From positions 1 to 34,971 of the forward strand of contig JABANP010000537.1 of NCBI GenBank assembly GCA_013115135.1: a stretch of 34,971 nt of DNA, given 5' to 3'. The notes under the pieces were generated by a model, which was given only the letters and a program-made list of their open reading frames with translations, did no database searches and was not told where the DNA came from. Shown piece by piece: positions 10,890 to 20,934 of this stretch. The translations under genes and the position numbers were made by a program. This DNA comes from Perkinsus olseni (lineage: Eukaryota; Perkinsozoa; Perkinsida; Perkinsidae). Each line of letters starts with the position of its first letter. Within the stretch, counting starts at the first letter, position 1.

Positions 10890-11150
10890 TTATCGTTGAT
10901 AAGGTACATAGGCAGCGACAGCGCTCTCGAAGGTACCATCAATTTCTTCTTGCTCGAAGGAGAGGTCTTCACGGGCTACACGTACAAGATCATCTTGTAG
11001 AGAGGACTCATCGGTAACGCGATCCCAAGCGACGGCAGGGACGAAGGCGGTAGCGAAGAGAAAGTCCCATAGAGTTCTAGGGGCGGATCCTGCATCGGGT
11101 ACCATGTCAGCTGCAGTCCCGGAATCCTGACCTCTAGAGCTCAATGCCAT
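10890..11150 (-). CDS. Small leading ORF upstream of the retroelement polyprotein
   Basis: An 86-residue acidic ORF (motif EDLSFEQEEIDGTF near its end) ends 52 bases before the polyprotein ATG, in another frame. It could be a separate first ORF, the N-terminus of gag cut off by a frameshift, or a first exon. The composition looks coding, but there is no recognisable domain. Confidence 0.4.
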   Translation of the reverse strand: MALSSRGQDSGTAADMVPDAGSAPRTLWDFLFATAFVPAVAWDRVTDESSLQDDLVRVAREDLSFEQEEIDGTFESAVAAYVPYQR

Positions 11151-11845
11151 GAGGGATTAGTGGAAATGAAAACTAGTAACCATAAACTTTAGTAGTACGG
11201 AGCGCTACGGGACTATAGCGTGGGGGCGCTAGAGGGACAGCTCCATAGCACCAGCTTTGTGTGCTATGATACGGAATCTCCTAGACGGTGACAGCACCTC
11301 ACAGGCAGATCCATTCTCACGTGCTCTTCATTGTCGTCTTCGACCTAGAAACCTCGGTACAGTCTAGGCTTCGATATAGAGGTGATATGATATGTGGTGA
11401 TATAGAGGATTTCTGAATTGGAGTGAATCGGTGTCCCCTGCATCCGTGACACGGATTCCGTGTGGCCAGCTGACGCACGTAGGAGAGCTAGGCCTTAGCT
11501 GCTAAGGTCCCATCGCAACGTAGAGATTCGAGGATCGGTGTTCAAGTTGAACAGTTCAACCTCAGTACGTCCGAATCTTGTGGGCTCGGGTCTGATGTGC
11601 TAGCGCCCTCGTTGGGCCTTCGAAGGAAGCCCAAGGGGACCGGCAGGATCCTTGGCCTCATCTCACATGAGTCGTCAGGTCACCGGTAGACAAACTGTCT
11701 ATTAGCGTGACACCGGCGGCATCACCCCCGGCTCTTAGTAGGAACTTCTGATTCGTCAAGGGTAGGAGCTCAACCTTAAACAGTGATCGATTTCGGTAGG
11801 TTTGATCTTAAGGGCGGAGTTCAATATCCAATCAGGGTTAGTCGT
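11151..11845. other. Region upstream of the minus-strand retroelement
   Basis: This is where a 5' LTR of the minus-strand element would lie. TATA-like runs occur at 11380-11405, and a TGGTGC start (minus strand, near 11260) could be a primer-binding site, but neither LTR boundary nor a partner repeat could be shown. The stretch at 11596-11625 contains an imperfect palindrome around ttcgaa. No host exon was seen. Confidence 0.35.
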
Positions 11846-12199
11846 ATGAACATGACGACCTTCTTTGTTGCGGGGATCCTACTCGTTATTGGTGTTACTG
11901 TTGCTGCTCTAGACTGTGATATCGAGCCCAAGAGCAAGAAAGAACTCCGCTCGCCCATGACACAGGAAGGGGCTGCTTCTGGACACTACCAGTTCTATGA
12001 TAACTTTACCATCAGTGCCCTACGTGATCCAGAGGGCCACCTGCTGCTCGTCCCGGCCAAGAAAGTTTCGTCCGTCGATCCGGAACTACAAGACAGCAAC
12101 TGCAACTGGTGTCATTTCTGCATCACTTTCAGCTGGTGGGTTGCTTGTTGGCCCACACTGGTTATATGTAGTTATGACTGTAGTGGCTGCTGCTTTTAA
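11846..12199 (+). CDS. Small predicted secreted or membrane protein, unidentified
   Basis: From the ATG at 11846 the product starts with a clear signal peptide or signal anchor (MNMTTFFVAGILLVIGVTVA), then a polar Lys/Glu-rich region, and ends with a Cys- and Trp-rich tail. The frame is also open upstream to 11783, but the hydrophobic N-terminus argues for 11846. An intron from the GT at about 12064 to the CAG at about 12131 is possible and would change the tail. It stands alone between retroelement pieces. I do not recognise the family. Confidence 0.5.
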   Translation: MNMTTFFVAGILLVIGVTVAALDCDIEPKSKKELRSPMTQEGAASGHYQFYDNFTISALRDPEGHLLLVPAKKVSSVDPELQDSNCNWCHFCITFSWWVACWPTLVICSYDCSGCCF

Positions 12200-12726
12200 C
12201 GACTGGTTTCCCTCCAGGATATGAATAATTCTGGGCCAGAATCATTGATTCGGCTGAATGATCCAGCCGGTCGACACACTTGTTATGATTCCGATTATTA
12301 AAAGATATTCTGTCCCGATCATTTGTTAACCGTCGTCCCGTACTTCATTGATCCGATCATCTTGTGGCATGATATAGTAAGGTTCCGTTGGGAAACTGCG
12401 TGACTTCCCTGGCTGATATCTGATTCTGTTGCTTCTCCGTTCTTGCTCACAGTCAACGCAAGGCGAGAAGGAATGTGAAGCTCTTCTACCTTGTTCTATT
12501 CGGAGGGCTGGAGTTTTAGCTAGGCACGCATGCAAAAGATGATCGGCGCATAATGAGTAACACACACACTTTTTTAGAGAAATGAGTCAAGTCGAGCGAT
12601 GATGATAATCGACTGATAAGTATGAGTGGTAGTATAAACTTGGTACTGGTGATGATGATGAGATTGAAGAGATGGGTTGCACCCTCTCTCATAGAACTAT
12701 GTACCAAAGAACTATATACTATGTAG
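12200..12726. other. Intergenic region downstream of a decayed pol
   Basis: AT-richer than its surroundings, with short gat repeats (12599-12665) and TATATACTATG near 12713. The 3' LTR of the adjoining minus-strand pol piece could be here, but no partner repeat was seen. No gene was found. Confidence 0.4.
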
Positions 12727-14760
12727 TCATGAGTTAGTCAAATCGATATCGGGCTCAAAGCATAGTTTGATATCTCGGGAACTAACTTCTTTTTCAGTTC
12801 CGTCATAAGCAGTTAGAGTAATCCTATTGCCATTGATGGTCTTAGTGCGGAAGGGGCTAACATAGCGGGGTACCAGACTGGTACTACCAGTTTTGGGATA
12901 CTAGACTCGATCTTCTTCGCTCTCGTCGATTTCGAGCACGCCGTTTCTGTACTTCTGATGTAGATGAGCCTTAGTACGACGACGTTGAAGAACTTTCTGA
13001 TGTTGGTTGTCGATGATGTCGTGTTGTAACGTTGTGATGTGAGGTTCTGTGTTGCCAAAGGGCCTGTAGTGAAAGATGAGGTTATGGGGGCAGTGGACAG
13101 TTGTAGCATCAGTAGAGGTGTTGGGGTCAGCTGCAGGAGAAGTGTTGATAGCGAGGCTGATGCGATCACATAGTGTAGACCAGTTGGCAGTGTTGTTAGT
13201 GTTGATGTTGTTGGCTCTGTCTTCATAGCGGTAGAGGAAGACTCGTAATTTGTGTGCAACCTCACGATGCGGTCGTTCTAGTCGTCCACTAGATTCTCCA
13301 GAGCCAACTGGTGAGAGGAGCCGTCCAGCTTGGATAGTTTGTAGGTGATCATTGAATGATTTTGATGTGAAGATATATCCTCGATCAGTTAGTACTTATG
13401 GTCCAGCAGGGTGTCGATGATAGTAGCGTTGGATAGTGGATAGTGCGTCAATGGCATCTTGAGTCGTTGCCAACGACTCGTTGGAGTGGATGTGGTCGGA
13501 TAGATGATAACGTTTGATGAGTAGCTATCCATTGCAGTAATGGCGTAGTGCTGAGTGTTGTCGAAGGTATAACGGCCAATGGCATCCATGTAGATTATAG
13601 ACCAGATGTCAGAACTGGTGAGACCTTGGGGTATGGTGGACGGAGGTGACTTCAGGGCTCGATCTAGGGGTAATTGGTGGTGGCTTGGAAATTTGTCAGT
13701 GTTCAGTAAGATCACCAAGTTCTGAATATAGTTCAGGCCAGGAGATGTTGAGGGCATTGATGCGCTTATTGACAGTGGTGATGCCCTCGAGACCATAATC
13801 GTGATGAACTTGTTCTAGAAGTTGTCGTCTGCTGATCTTGCTTACTGTAGCGCCGGATTGTAGGATCTCGAGTAGTGAAGAGTCAAGTGTTGGGAATGTG
13901 GTACAGTAGTCGTTAAGGCTGCAGTTACTAGAATGTAGTAGGGTTATCAGCAGTTCTGAGCTTAGGGTGCTTGAGGCTGTCTGGAGGGTCAGGTTGTTCT
14001 GTAGGTCCTTCGATGGCCATGAGAAAGACTGGTTGTGTATGATGATGAGTAGGCTGGTAGTTGTCATCGATATAGTTGTTGCTTTTAGTTGGTTGGGCAG
14101 CCCAATATTCACCACTAGCCCAACTTAGGCCAGTAGTGAATGTCGACCCGACATTGTACATTGTCACATTGTCGAGTGACAGAATCTGCTTTGTTGTTGG
14201 GGCCAGCGCACTGAATGATGGTGAAGCGTTGTACGTGATTATCTGTAGTATCTTATAGATAGCGTAGGACCTTTAGTAGATGGACCGTTTGCTCACCGTG
14301 GACAGAAGATACCCGTTTGTTGAGTATGATAGATTGGTCAGCACTGTTGTCAGTGTAGATGGTGACGTAGCGGAAGTGGACTCGGCGATCTTTTTCAATA
14401 CTCCGGAGGGTCTCAATGGCGACGGCGATACGATTCAATTCCTTGGCATTGGTGTGATATAGAGCGTTTGCTCGAGGAGAGAGTACTTGTTGACGAAGTA
14501 GAATAGGCTGGTCGTTCTTGTAAGCGATGAGTCCTAGACAGTAGGCGGAGGCATCGACGTAGAATCTACGTCGTAGATCTTGATAGGCTGCTTGACATTG
14601 ATGTAACGCTTTAGTACTGGTAGAGTGGACTTGTGGCAGAGCTCGAGAAAAGATTGTATCCGGTTGACCAGTGATGGGTCTGCTTTAGAGTCCCACTTAG
14701 TAGTGTTTGCAGCATGGGCAAGTTCAGATTGTAGTAGACCATGATCAGCGGTGGTCTACA
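12727..14760 (-). pseudogene. Retroelement RNase H-integrase fragment, several frameshifts
   Basis: Reading the minus strand from about 14760: a linker with HAANTTKWDSKADPSL, then RNase H with RRFYVDASAYCLG, an NAKELNR block and VTIYTDN. Integrase follows with VHHDYG..G in the zinc-finger region, IYMDAIGRY and AMDSYSS (first Asp), LTDRGYIFTS (second Asp) and SGRLERPHRE (Glu). A basic tail ends KTGSTSLVPRYVSPFR and VSSRDIKL, with a stop near 12727. These motifs lie in at least three frames and some finger Cys residues were not found, so the copy is dead. RT and gag are missing. It ends about 35 bases from an ATG on the opposite strand (14794). Confidence 0.75.
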
Positions 14761-14793
14761 TAGGAGATTTTCCTACACAGCGGCGTACAACTC

Positions 14794-15591
14794 ATGGCGG
14801 GGTCAACGGCTCTGACACAGATCGGTGAAACATTCAGCCGAGAAGGAGCCAACGCAATCGATTGGATTGGAGCAGTTCTCGACGACCACTCACTGTCCTA
14901 CTGGAACCCGAAACTGCCTGACACTCAGCGCGGAAGAAGGTGATCGAACCTGTGAGACTCACAGTGCGAGCTCACCTGTTGTGATGGAAAAAATTCTGTG
15001 TACTGCCTCCTCCCAGTCACTGTTGCTCTGTTTCAGGACTTTCGCAAGCATCTGACTCGAAGCAGGCGCCCCATCCTTGCTCTAAAACCTCGGATTGAAC
15101 TTGAGAATTTCTCAGTGAAAATGAAACTCAGCAATGCAGTCAAAAAGCAGCCGTCCAGAATAATATACTGAGAATATTGCCGGGATTGGAATCCAGTCTA
15201 CCCGCCTGTTCCTGGCATTGGAAAAGAGGGAAAAGCAAATGCTGAAGGTGTCATCGGCCATGTGGGCTAACCTCCAAGGAGAGGTGCCCGCAAGGTTTGC
15301 AGTGCAAATCTGACGAGAACTCAAAGGCAAATCTCTTGAGCATGGGTGAGACTAGAATATCTCTTGTAGATGTGGCAAATGTTGGTTGCTAAAAGACAGT
15401 ATGATATACCACACACGAGTACTGCAAGCGCACCCATCACTCATTTCGATCGCCCCGTGGTGCATCTCAGAAGTATGGTGCAAGCTCTCGTACGCTCGGT
15501 TACCGAACCTCGGTACCGGAGGAGAATGCCACCGAGTCTCACTTCTCAACTTCCATTGCTGAAAATGCACACACGTGGAGATTCTCTTTGA
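14794..15591 (+). CDS. Unidentified spliced gene (T)
   Basis: The first exon 14794-14939 opens MAGSTALTQIGETFSREG and ends before GTGATC. Downstream exons fit in phase: 15037-15138 (after ttgctctgtttcag), 15197-15283 and 15370-15591, with introns of 58 and 86 nt. They read DFRKHLTRSRRP, STRLFLALEKREKQ, then MWQMLVAKRQYD to a stop. The link from exon 1 to 15037 is unresolved: the phase needs a small extra exon (13 nt at 14965-14977 would fit) or another donor. The product is basic, without a signal peptide or any domain I recognise. It lies between two retroelement fragments. Confidence 0.5.
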
Positions 15592-15736
15592 GGGTCCAGG
15601 TCAGCAACAGACGAACGTTCGTGCAGCGGTCTTTCTCTTTTGACGAGATCGCGATCTTTCGATCGATCTTTTCTGCGAACCCAACCTGGTGACACGCCAA
15701 TCATGCGTATAGGCCATCAGATGTATACTTACTTCG

Positions 15737-16640
15737 GTGAGGCTATGTTCTGCGGCTCAACATCGAGATCACCACTTAACGGTCGGCATCGATCAACAGA
15801 ACACACTTTCGGTCTATGGCAAAGAGCCGGACTTACAAGATCTGGGTCGCTCTATTATCAATGAGGATATATCTCCTAAGGTCCCAGTAATTTGGCAAAG
15901 GTATTTCTCAGAAGTATCGGTCTCAAATGAGGTTATCTATCGTACTTATACTCCGGGAGTATTACTCCCCCAGACCTCGGATATGAAGTAACTGTTCCTG
16001 TCCCACCTCTATCTTCGCGTTATGGTATTATCAAGGATGTTCACCGCCGTCTCAATCACCCAGGCATCAAGGGCGCCCGTGATAAGATATCCAAGTTTTA
16101 TTTTGGTCTGGTATGACCGCTCAAGTTACTCAACTTGTAGGAGCGTGTCCACTATGCTTGGTTGTAAAACCATCGGTCTGTCCGGCACGTCATAAAGGCC
16201 ATCTTGGTTGGCGAGTACAACTACCTTTGGAACGTATTTACATCGACGTCACTCATCCTCATAGCCTTCTACGGCCAGTACTCATGGTTCTTGATTGTTT
16301 TTCAAGATTCGCTTTTGCCTTCGAACTGAGAAGAGGCGAAATTCGCCTGGCGAGTCCTCAGGTGACGTCATTGAAGCATTGAATATTGTCTTCCTGCTTC
16401 ATCCTGGTATTCGGGAGATATACTGCGAAAATGCCCAAGCCTTCTGGTCTTATTCATTCAAAAAATTCGTTCACAGCAAGAATGCGATGGATCACCTCCT
16501 ACTCACAACCAAGTCTTGCAATGGATGGCCAATGCTGTTCATATCTACAACTCACCTCTCACGGTGTCCATGGTCTATCTCCGATAAGTGTATTCTATGG
16601 CTCTCCATCCATGTGGTGTAAATTGAGTCGACGACTTCAA
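15737..16640 (+). pseudogene. Retroelement integrase fragment, frameshifted
   Basis: The linker before integrase reads SIINEDISPKVPVIWQRYF and NEVIYRTYTPGVLLP. The zinc finger follows as VHRRLNHPGIKG and CPLCLVVKP, interrupted by a stop after KFYFGLV. The core has YIDVTHP (first Asp), VLDCFSRFAFAF, then IYCENAQAFWS where the second acidic residue is Glu instead of the expected Asp. Later sequence (ISVFYGSPS) is in another frame. At least three frame changes make this non-functional. The sequence differs from the integrase at 12.7-14.7 kb, so it comes from another element. Confidence 0.65.
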
Positions 16641-16786
16641 GCGGAGCATCGCCCGACTGCTGGTGACGCTGAGATGAGTCTCCCGTCTGGCTCCCTCGCG
16701 TTATTACGGTCCAAGTACTCTTCTTTTCCAAAGACGGAACCTGTCCTTGGTCCACTGTTTTATGTTGTGGATCGATGGCTATCACG

Positions 16787-16816
16787 CACGCAGTGCGCAG
16801 TGCGTCGCACTGCGTG
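16787..16816. repeat. Inverted repeat at the junction of oppositely oriented retroelement pieces
   Basis: The arm CACGCAGTGCG (16787-16797) and its exact reverse complement (16806-16816) are separated by 8 bases; an alternative 9-bp stem has a 1-nt loop. It lies between a + strand integrase piece and a minus-strand gag-protease piece. Confidence 0.6.
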
Positions 16817-16859
16817 ACATGCAGCCGTGTCGACATTGTCTCCTTGCTTTCTGGTGAAA

Positions 16860-18249
16860 GTAGTCGCTCGGTCTCTGGTAACTAAGATCGTACTTGTTGT
16901 GCCGGAGCGAAGAGAAGACGTCCACGAGGTGGAAGGTCGTGACCAAGAACCAGTGTAGCACCATTAGATCGTAGAAAATCATAACCTAGAATGCGAGGCG
17001 GTAGGGCCCCAAAGTCTGCAATTAGGAACTGTTGAGTGAAGCTTCTTGACGGGTCATCCACAAAATAGAAGGATAACGAAATATACGACGATGTGTGAAC
17101 GAATGAATTTGGATTAGAGAATGAGTTAACTTTAGATGTCTTCTTGAGTCAAGAATCTTGACCAAGCTAGACAGTCTATACTTAGTGATAATACTACTAT
17201 TCACAAATGAGCACTCGTGTCTATCAAGCAATGTAGCTTGAGATGATCAGTATTGAAATCAGAGCGACGGTGCGATCGAGTCCGTCGCCGCGCCTCCGTT
17301 TGGGGGCAGATCCTTAGTATTGGCAGCTTGAATAGGCTCTCCATCATCAGCTAACTTCTTGATGGCATTGTATTCGGACGTCCAATGAGTATTAACTCGG
17401 TGGTAGGTACACCATTCCTTCTGGCCAGGGGGTCGGTGCTTGAACTTACCATAGCCAGTAGTTGGTGCTTGCCCATAACGGTGAAGACCTTGTCCATTGC
17501 CACCACCATATCTTGTCAAGGCTGCCACCTCTTCCCGTGGTGCAGCAATCTCTTCAAATGGATCTTCATCAGCCGATGGTGCTGGAGTACCGAGGGCATT
17601 CTCACTGGCGGGAGAATCATAGGGTGGGTGGCCAGCTCGATACAAGCTTGTCGGGCTACTTCGTCGACAGTAGTAAATCGCATAACCCCCAAATGACTTG
17701 CTATGTGCTCGGGGAGAGCGTCCATAATCTTCAATATCATATCCCTGTGATGATAAGCATCAGTGTTGAGCTTGACGAACTCGTCGAATTTCGGATACTC
17801 CTCCTCCTTTTCCACATTCGGTTCGGTGAAATGGGCTTCGAAGTATAGCCTGTTCAAATCATAAATCAAAATATCCAAGGACTCACCTGGTCCAAGATGA
17901 TGGTCACGGAATTCAGCAGCAGCTTGATAGTATCAAGTTATTAAGCCCCCATATCAAGTTGATATGGGGGCTTAATAAGATGACACAGCAGGGCCAGGCG
18001 AACGGTGTTATCGGAACTACGGTAGTTCTCGTCGAAGGAAAGATAAGCTTGGAGAGCTCGACCAGTTAAGCAGGTAGACAATTTCCGAGATGCTTTTAAT
18101 TCATCCCACTCGTTGGTACGAACGCATAATCCATAACGTGTCAAGAAATCGACAATGGACTCATCGGGGCGTCCTTGGAATGGGGGAGGTATACTTGTGT
18201 GAGAACTTGATGTTGAAGTCGATACCTTTTCAGTGTCGGGCATGGTCAT
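16860..18249 (-). pseudogene. Retroelement gag-protease fragment, broken in several places
   Basis: Gag starts at the ATG at 18249, directly after a primer-binding site. It reads PPPFQGRPDESIVDFLTRYG, continues as FRDHHLGPGESLDILIYDL and ALPEHIASHLG, then changes frame near 17640 to SPASENALG and a single finger-like motif (CTYHRVNTHWTSEY) whose last Cys is Tyr. Protease shows LIDTSAH with a stop after Leu, and ILGYDFLRSNG. The Gag style suggests a Ty3/gypsy-like element. Breaks seen: the hairpin at 17938-17978, the shift near 17640 and a stop in protease. RT is absent; the piece ends where a + strand integrase fragment begins. Confidence 0.7.
17938..17978. repeat. Perfect 19-bp inverted repeat with 3-nt loop, interrupting gag
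   Basis: The arm TTATTAAGCCCCCATATCA, loop AGT, then the exact reverse complement. On the minus strand the first gag segment runs into it and terminates at TAA inside the second arm; gag-like sequence resumes just beyond. It therefore looks like an insertion or a fold-back copy within gag. Confidence 0.85.
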
Positions 18250-18265
18250 GAGGGTCTGGGCACCA
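18250..18265 (-). promoter_or_regulatory. Primer-binding site of the gag-protease retroelement
   Basis: On the minus strand the sequence CAACA-AG-TGGTGCCCAGACCC precedes the gag ATG. An LTR ending CAACA, a 2-base spacer and a TGG start (complement of a tRNA CCA end) are the classical arrangement. The LTR would end at 18268; its other end was not found. Confidence 0.6.
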
Positions 18266-18268
18266 CTT

Positions 18269-18633
18269 GTTGCAAGTTACAACTTGTAACTCAATAGCCA
18301 ACAGAATGGGAGAGACTTATTTCTTCTGCGATGTGAGGAACAATACAATATAGCGTAATCGATCCGATTGAGCTATGGGAATTGTGTATAGGAGACAGAA
18401 AGACAAATTATAAAACAACTGTATAGGTTGTCAACCTCGTCACTGTGTATAGGCTCTGCACAGCGACGAGGCACCTCCTCGGAATCCGGAGTTGGGGGAA
18501 ATATGGCACCTGATAAAGCGGATAATTCATAGTAGCATCGCTAACTCGTCCTGTCCAACTTTCTCCCACCTCTCAGCGGGGTTATCTCCCAAGCCTCCAC
18601 CTTACATCTTCGACTAAGTTAGTCGAAGTCGGA
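18269..18633. other. Probable remnant of the 5' LTR of the gag-protease element
   Basis: Follows from the primer-binding site. On the minus strand a TATA-like TTTTATAATTTG lies near 18410. A stem-loop occupies 18435-18471. The outer LTR boundary cannot be set because no second copy is present. Confidence 0.35.
18435..18471. repeat. 13-bp stem-loop with one mismatch
   Basis: CCTCGTCACTGTG pairs with CACAGCGACGAGG across an 11-nt loop with one A-C mismatch. It lies in the presumed LTR remnant, where it could belong to the element's RNA, but no role is shown. Confidence 0.5.
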
Positions 18634-18942
18634 CTAGTCGGAAGTTAGTCGGACTAACTGGTGGTGACCACCAGGTGTTCTTCGACTACCGCTGTGATGA
18701 GTATGATTGGCATACGCGCTGGATACGGGTTCAGACAATAGGAGATAAGTAACGCATATTAAAGTCGACCGAAACGAGTATGGGTCCTCTGCGGTGGATA
18801 TGTCACCCATCTGCACATGCGCCCCGGCCTGAGCTGTTTTGAATCGTGCATGATCGACCTGAAGATACTTCTGCACGCGTATCTTGGAGTTGAGCTTGCA
18901 AGATACGAAGTAGGTCAGGTTAGAGCCTGTGATCCTATCCAT
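18634..18942 (-). CDS. Possible first exon of an unidentified minus-strand gene
   Basis: The 102-codon frame opens MDRITGSNLTYFVSCKLNSK and stays protein-like to about AEDPYSFR, where GTCGAC could be a donor; the rest is low-quality. Its ATG overlaps the ATG of the + strand gene W in the palindrome CATG. Only one of the two may be real. No family recognised. Confidence 0.25.
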   Translation of the reverse strand: MDRITGSNLTYFVSCKLNSKIRVQKYLQVDHARFKTAQAGAHVQMGDISTAEDPYSFRSTLICVTYLLLSEPVSSAYANHTHHSGSRRTPGGHHQLVRLTSD

Positions 18943-19263
18943 GACAACTCTTAACTCAGCAAAACCTTTCTTTTGTGAAGCTCGATTTTCATCATTTCAA
19001 GGCTTCCCTGTTACGGGTCTCCCACTGTAGTCCTTTTAGCTGGGAGGTGCGAGAAAACTATCAGCATTGCTGAGATTCGACGAAAGGACCTAGATGTGAG
19101 AAAATTGAGGCACCCCCTTTGGACATCAGTACGTGAGATTTTTGGAAAATTTCTCAGCGAAGAGGGAGACCCAGGCATCTCCTCCATTTCATTGGTAACC
19201 ATCGGCATGACATTATTTCCACGTCATGCGGAGTCCTCAGATATCCCAACCAAATTGGTTTAA
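18941..19263 (+). CDS. Unidentified small gene (W)
   Basis: The ATG at 18941 gives MTTLNSAKPFFCEARFSS. After a phase change near 19010-19040 a good protein-like stretch follows (EIRRKDLDVRKLRHPLW, then VREIFGKFLSEEGD) to TAA at 19261-19263. The phase change would fit a 23-nt GTCTCC...TTTTAG intron, which is very short, or a small frameshift. No signal peptide or known domain. First of the + strand gene cluster. Confidence 0.4.
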
Positions 19264-19414
19264 CCTATTCAAGTCTAACCGATGGTAGCGTACTATTGGT
19301 AAGTGCTCGGCAACTTCTACGCGATGTTTTCTTTCTACCCGAACTCTCGATGGCGTATATTCAGGCTCTGGGATACGGCTCCTTTCCAGCGTCTTTTTGC
19401 TTGTTACGCCTAAC

Positions 19415-19645
19415 ATGCCTGTCGAAATGCTAAGCTACCTGTCGACATGCTCTCGTAGATCAATGATATGAATATCGGGATCGAGGATAACGGAAAAATC
19501 AAAGGTCAAGTTTCTTTCAACCGTATGCTTAGCGGACAGTCCTATTTTTTCAGCGGTGGATGATTTGCTCTCCCTGGCAAAAGCATATGAGGAATCTAGG
19601 ATTCTTCAGAGCTGCAATGAGCATGCACGTAGGGAACTAGCGTAA
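19415..19645 (+). pseudogene. Truncated copy (X') of the secreted-protein gene X
   Basis: It starts at ATG 19415 like X, after the shared leader sequence ccagcgtctttttgcttgtt. The N-terminus then breaks off after MPVEMLSYLS and joins directly to the C-terminal part (NIGIEDNGK), so the middle exons are lost. The last intron (19505-19553) and last exon (19554-19645, VDDLLSLAKAYEES to TAA) match X almost exactly. The stop is 14 bases before the ATG of gene Y, the same spacing as in the other copy. Confidence 0.6.
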
Positions 19646-19850
19646 TCTATCCACCTAACATGGCGTTGTTCTCAGTCGAGGCCATTCTGTCTCCGTCGAT
19701 TGTAGACAAGCAGAGCCTGGATTCTCGCTGGTTGAGCCTGGATTCCGAAGACTTCGAGGCTAAGTCTCGAGTAGCCGCAGGCGGCGACCTCGCCATGTAC
19801 GAGCCAATTAGGCGCTTTACGGTGTTTCTCATGTGGAAATCATTGGCTCA
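19463..19850 (+). repeat. Duplicated segment, copy 1 (partner at 23994-24392)
   Basis: It covers the end of X' and the start of Y. Aligned by eye with 23994-24392 it shows about 11 substitutions, a 4-base indel in the intron and a 7-base indel in the Y coding region, so roughly 97 percent identity. The copies are direct repeats about 4.5 kb apart. Confidence 0.85.
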
Positions 19851-20927
19851 CCTCAGGCAAGAGCTTCGGAGGCTGATTGTTGCGGCCGGGGATCCCTCTA
19901 ACATCAGTGAACTCCGCTCCAGCGGAATATTAGGAACAGCGAGGACCCTCATGTCCAGGGAATCGAGTACGGATGAGCTCAAAAGTATTCTCAATGCGGG
20001 ACTGTCGATTAGTCGAGGCATCTTCGATGATCAGGCCTTGCGGGAACGCTCATAACTCTCCTAACTGATCTTCCAATATCCAGCAATGTGGCGAACGTCA
20101 ATACTGGTGCCGACGGCCGCGTGACGGGTAAGTGCAGGGCTGCGACTTCAAAGAGCGCCCGGAGTCTCCTGTCATACTCAATCATGTCTAACTTTCTCCT
20201 CTAGTCGTGATTCCTCGTCCGTCGCGAGTGCATGCCCATTAGGCCATGGATGAGTAGCTACGAATCTTAGCGTTCTCAGTCCTTTGAGCGACTCCTCTGT
20301 ATTGGACGTTATTCTATATTCTCTGACTCGCCGGTTAGTTCTTTTCGGCGATCCCAGCATGACCTGCTACATTGCATTCCATCTACTATTTTGGGGCCTT
20401 GCTCAAGCGGTCAAGACTGACACCCTTCTTCTGGCTAAGGCACTCGATTCCGTGGTGACGCTGTTCGATGAAGAAGCACTGAACAAAACGACAGACGCAA
20501 TGAAGCGCACCGCAGCTCGCGGAGTGTATCGGCGAGTCAATCATGCACCACACTGTGATCTTGGTCCTGATGGTGGAGAAATCGTCACTCCGCTTCAGCA
20601 ATCGATTCGCCAATATTTGTAGGTTTTCGTTTTTCTCGCTGGCGACCGATGTATATTCTCTGCAGTCCTGGCGGTATCAGCTCTGCTTCGACAACTTCAC
20701 CACTCTTCAAGGAGCTTCAGACCCTGATCGCTAACTTTCAGGGCTCCGACGCTGCCCAGCGTCAAGCATCCCAGTTAATATCCGCGACATCCGCTACCAT
20801 GGCCAAGCACATCGCAGAAGCAGCCGTAGCCTCCCTTTTATCGGCTGTGCCCTCTTCAGTTCCACCACCTGTGAGTGGGAATGGTCGTCCACAGTCTACC
20901 GAGAATATTTCCTCGAATAATCCCTGA
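19660..20927 (+). CDS. Unidentified four-exon gene (Y), 309 aa
   Basis: Exons 19660-20003, 20084-20127, 20339-20618 and 20666-20927 splice in phase to 930 nt. Introns are 80, 211 and 47 nt and end in CAG, TAG or CAG; the first has a ctaac branch-point-like site. The product opens MALFSVEAILSPSIVDKQ, has a basic helical part (LRQELRRLIVAAGD), a hydrophobic segment MTCYIAFHLLFWGLAQ near residue 134, an acidic part (VVTLFDEEALNKTTDAM) and an Ala/Ser-rich tail (ATMAKHIAEAAVASLLSAV). No domain recognised. The hydrophobic segment may be a buried helix or a single membrane span. A near-identical start is present at 24195. The ATG lies 14 bases after the X' stop. Confidence 0.7.
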
Positions 20928-20934
20928 CTTAGAT

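Larger units (their letters stand above)
5170..11150 (-). mobile_element. LTR-type retroelement internal region, LTRs not found
   Basis: This groups the 86-codon leading ORF, the 1767-codon polyprotein and the decayed integrase tail. The order gag, three CCHC knuckles, protease, RT with YMDD, RNase H and HHCC/DDE integrase is that of BEL/Pao and Ty3 elements. The linker between RT and RNase H resembles the BEL type, so I favour BEL/Pao. No direct repeat flanks the block: sequence at 11150-11780 does not match 4000-5170 by eye. The element may be truncated, its LTRs may have diverged, or it may be a retained host copy. Confidence 0.75.
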
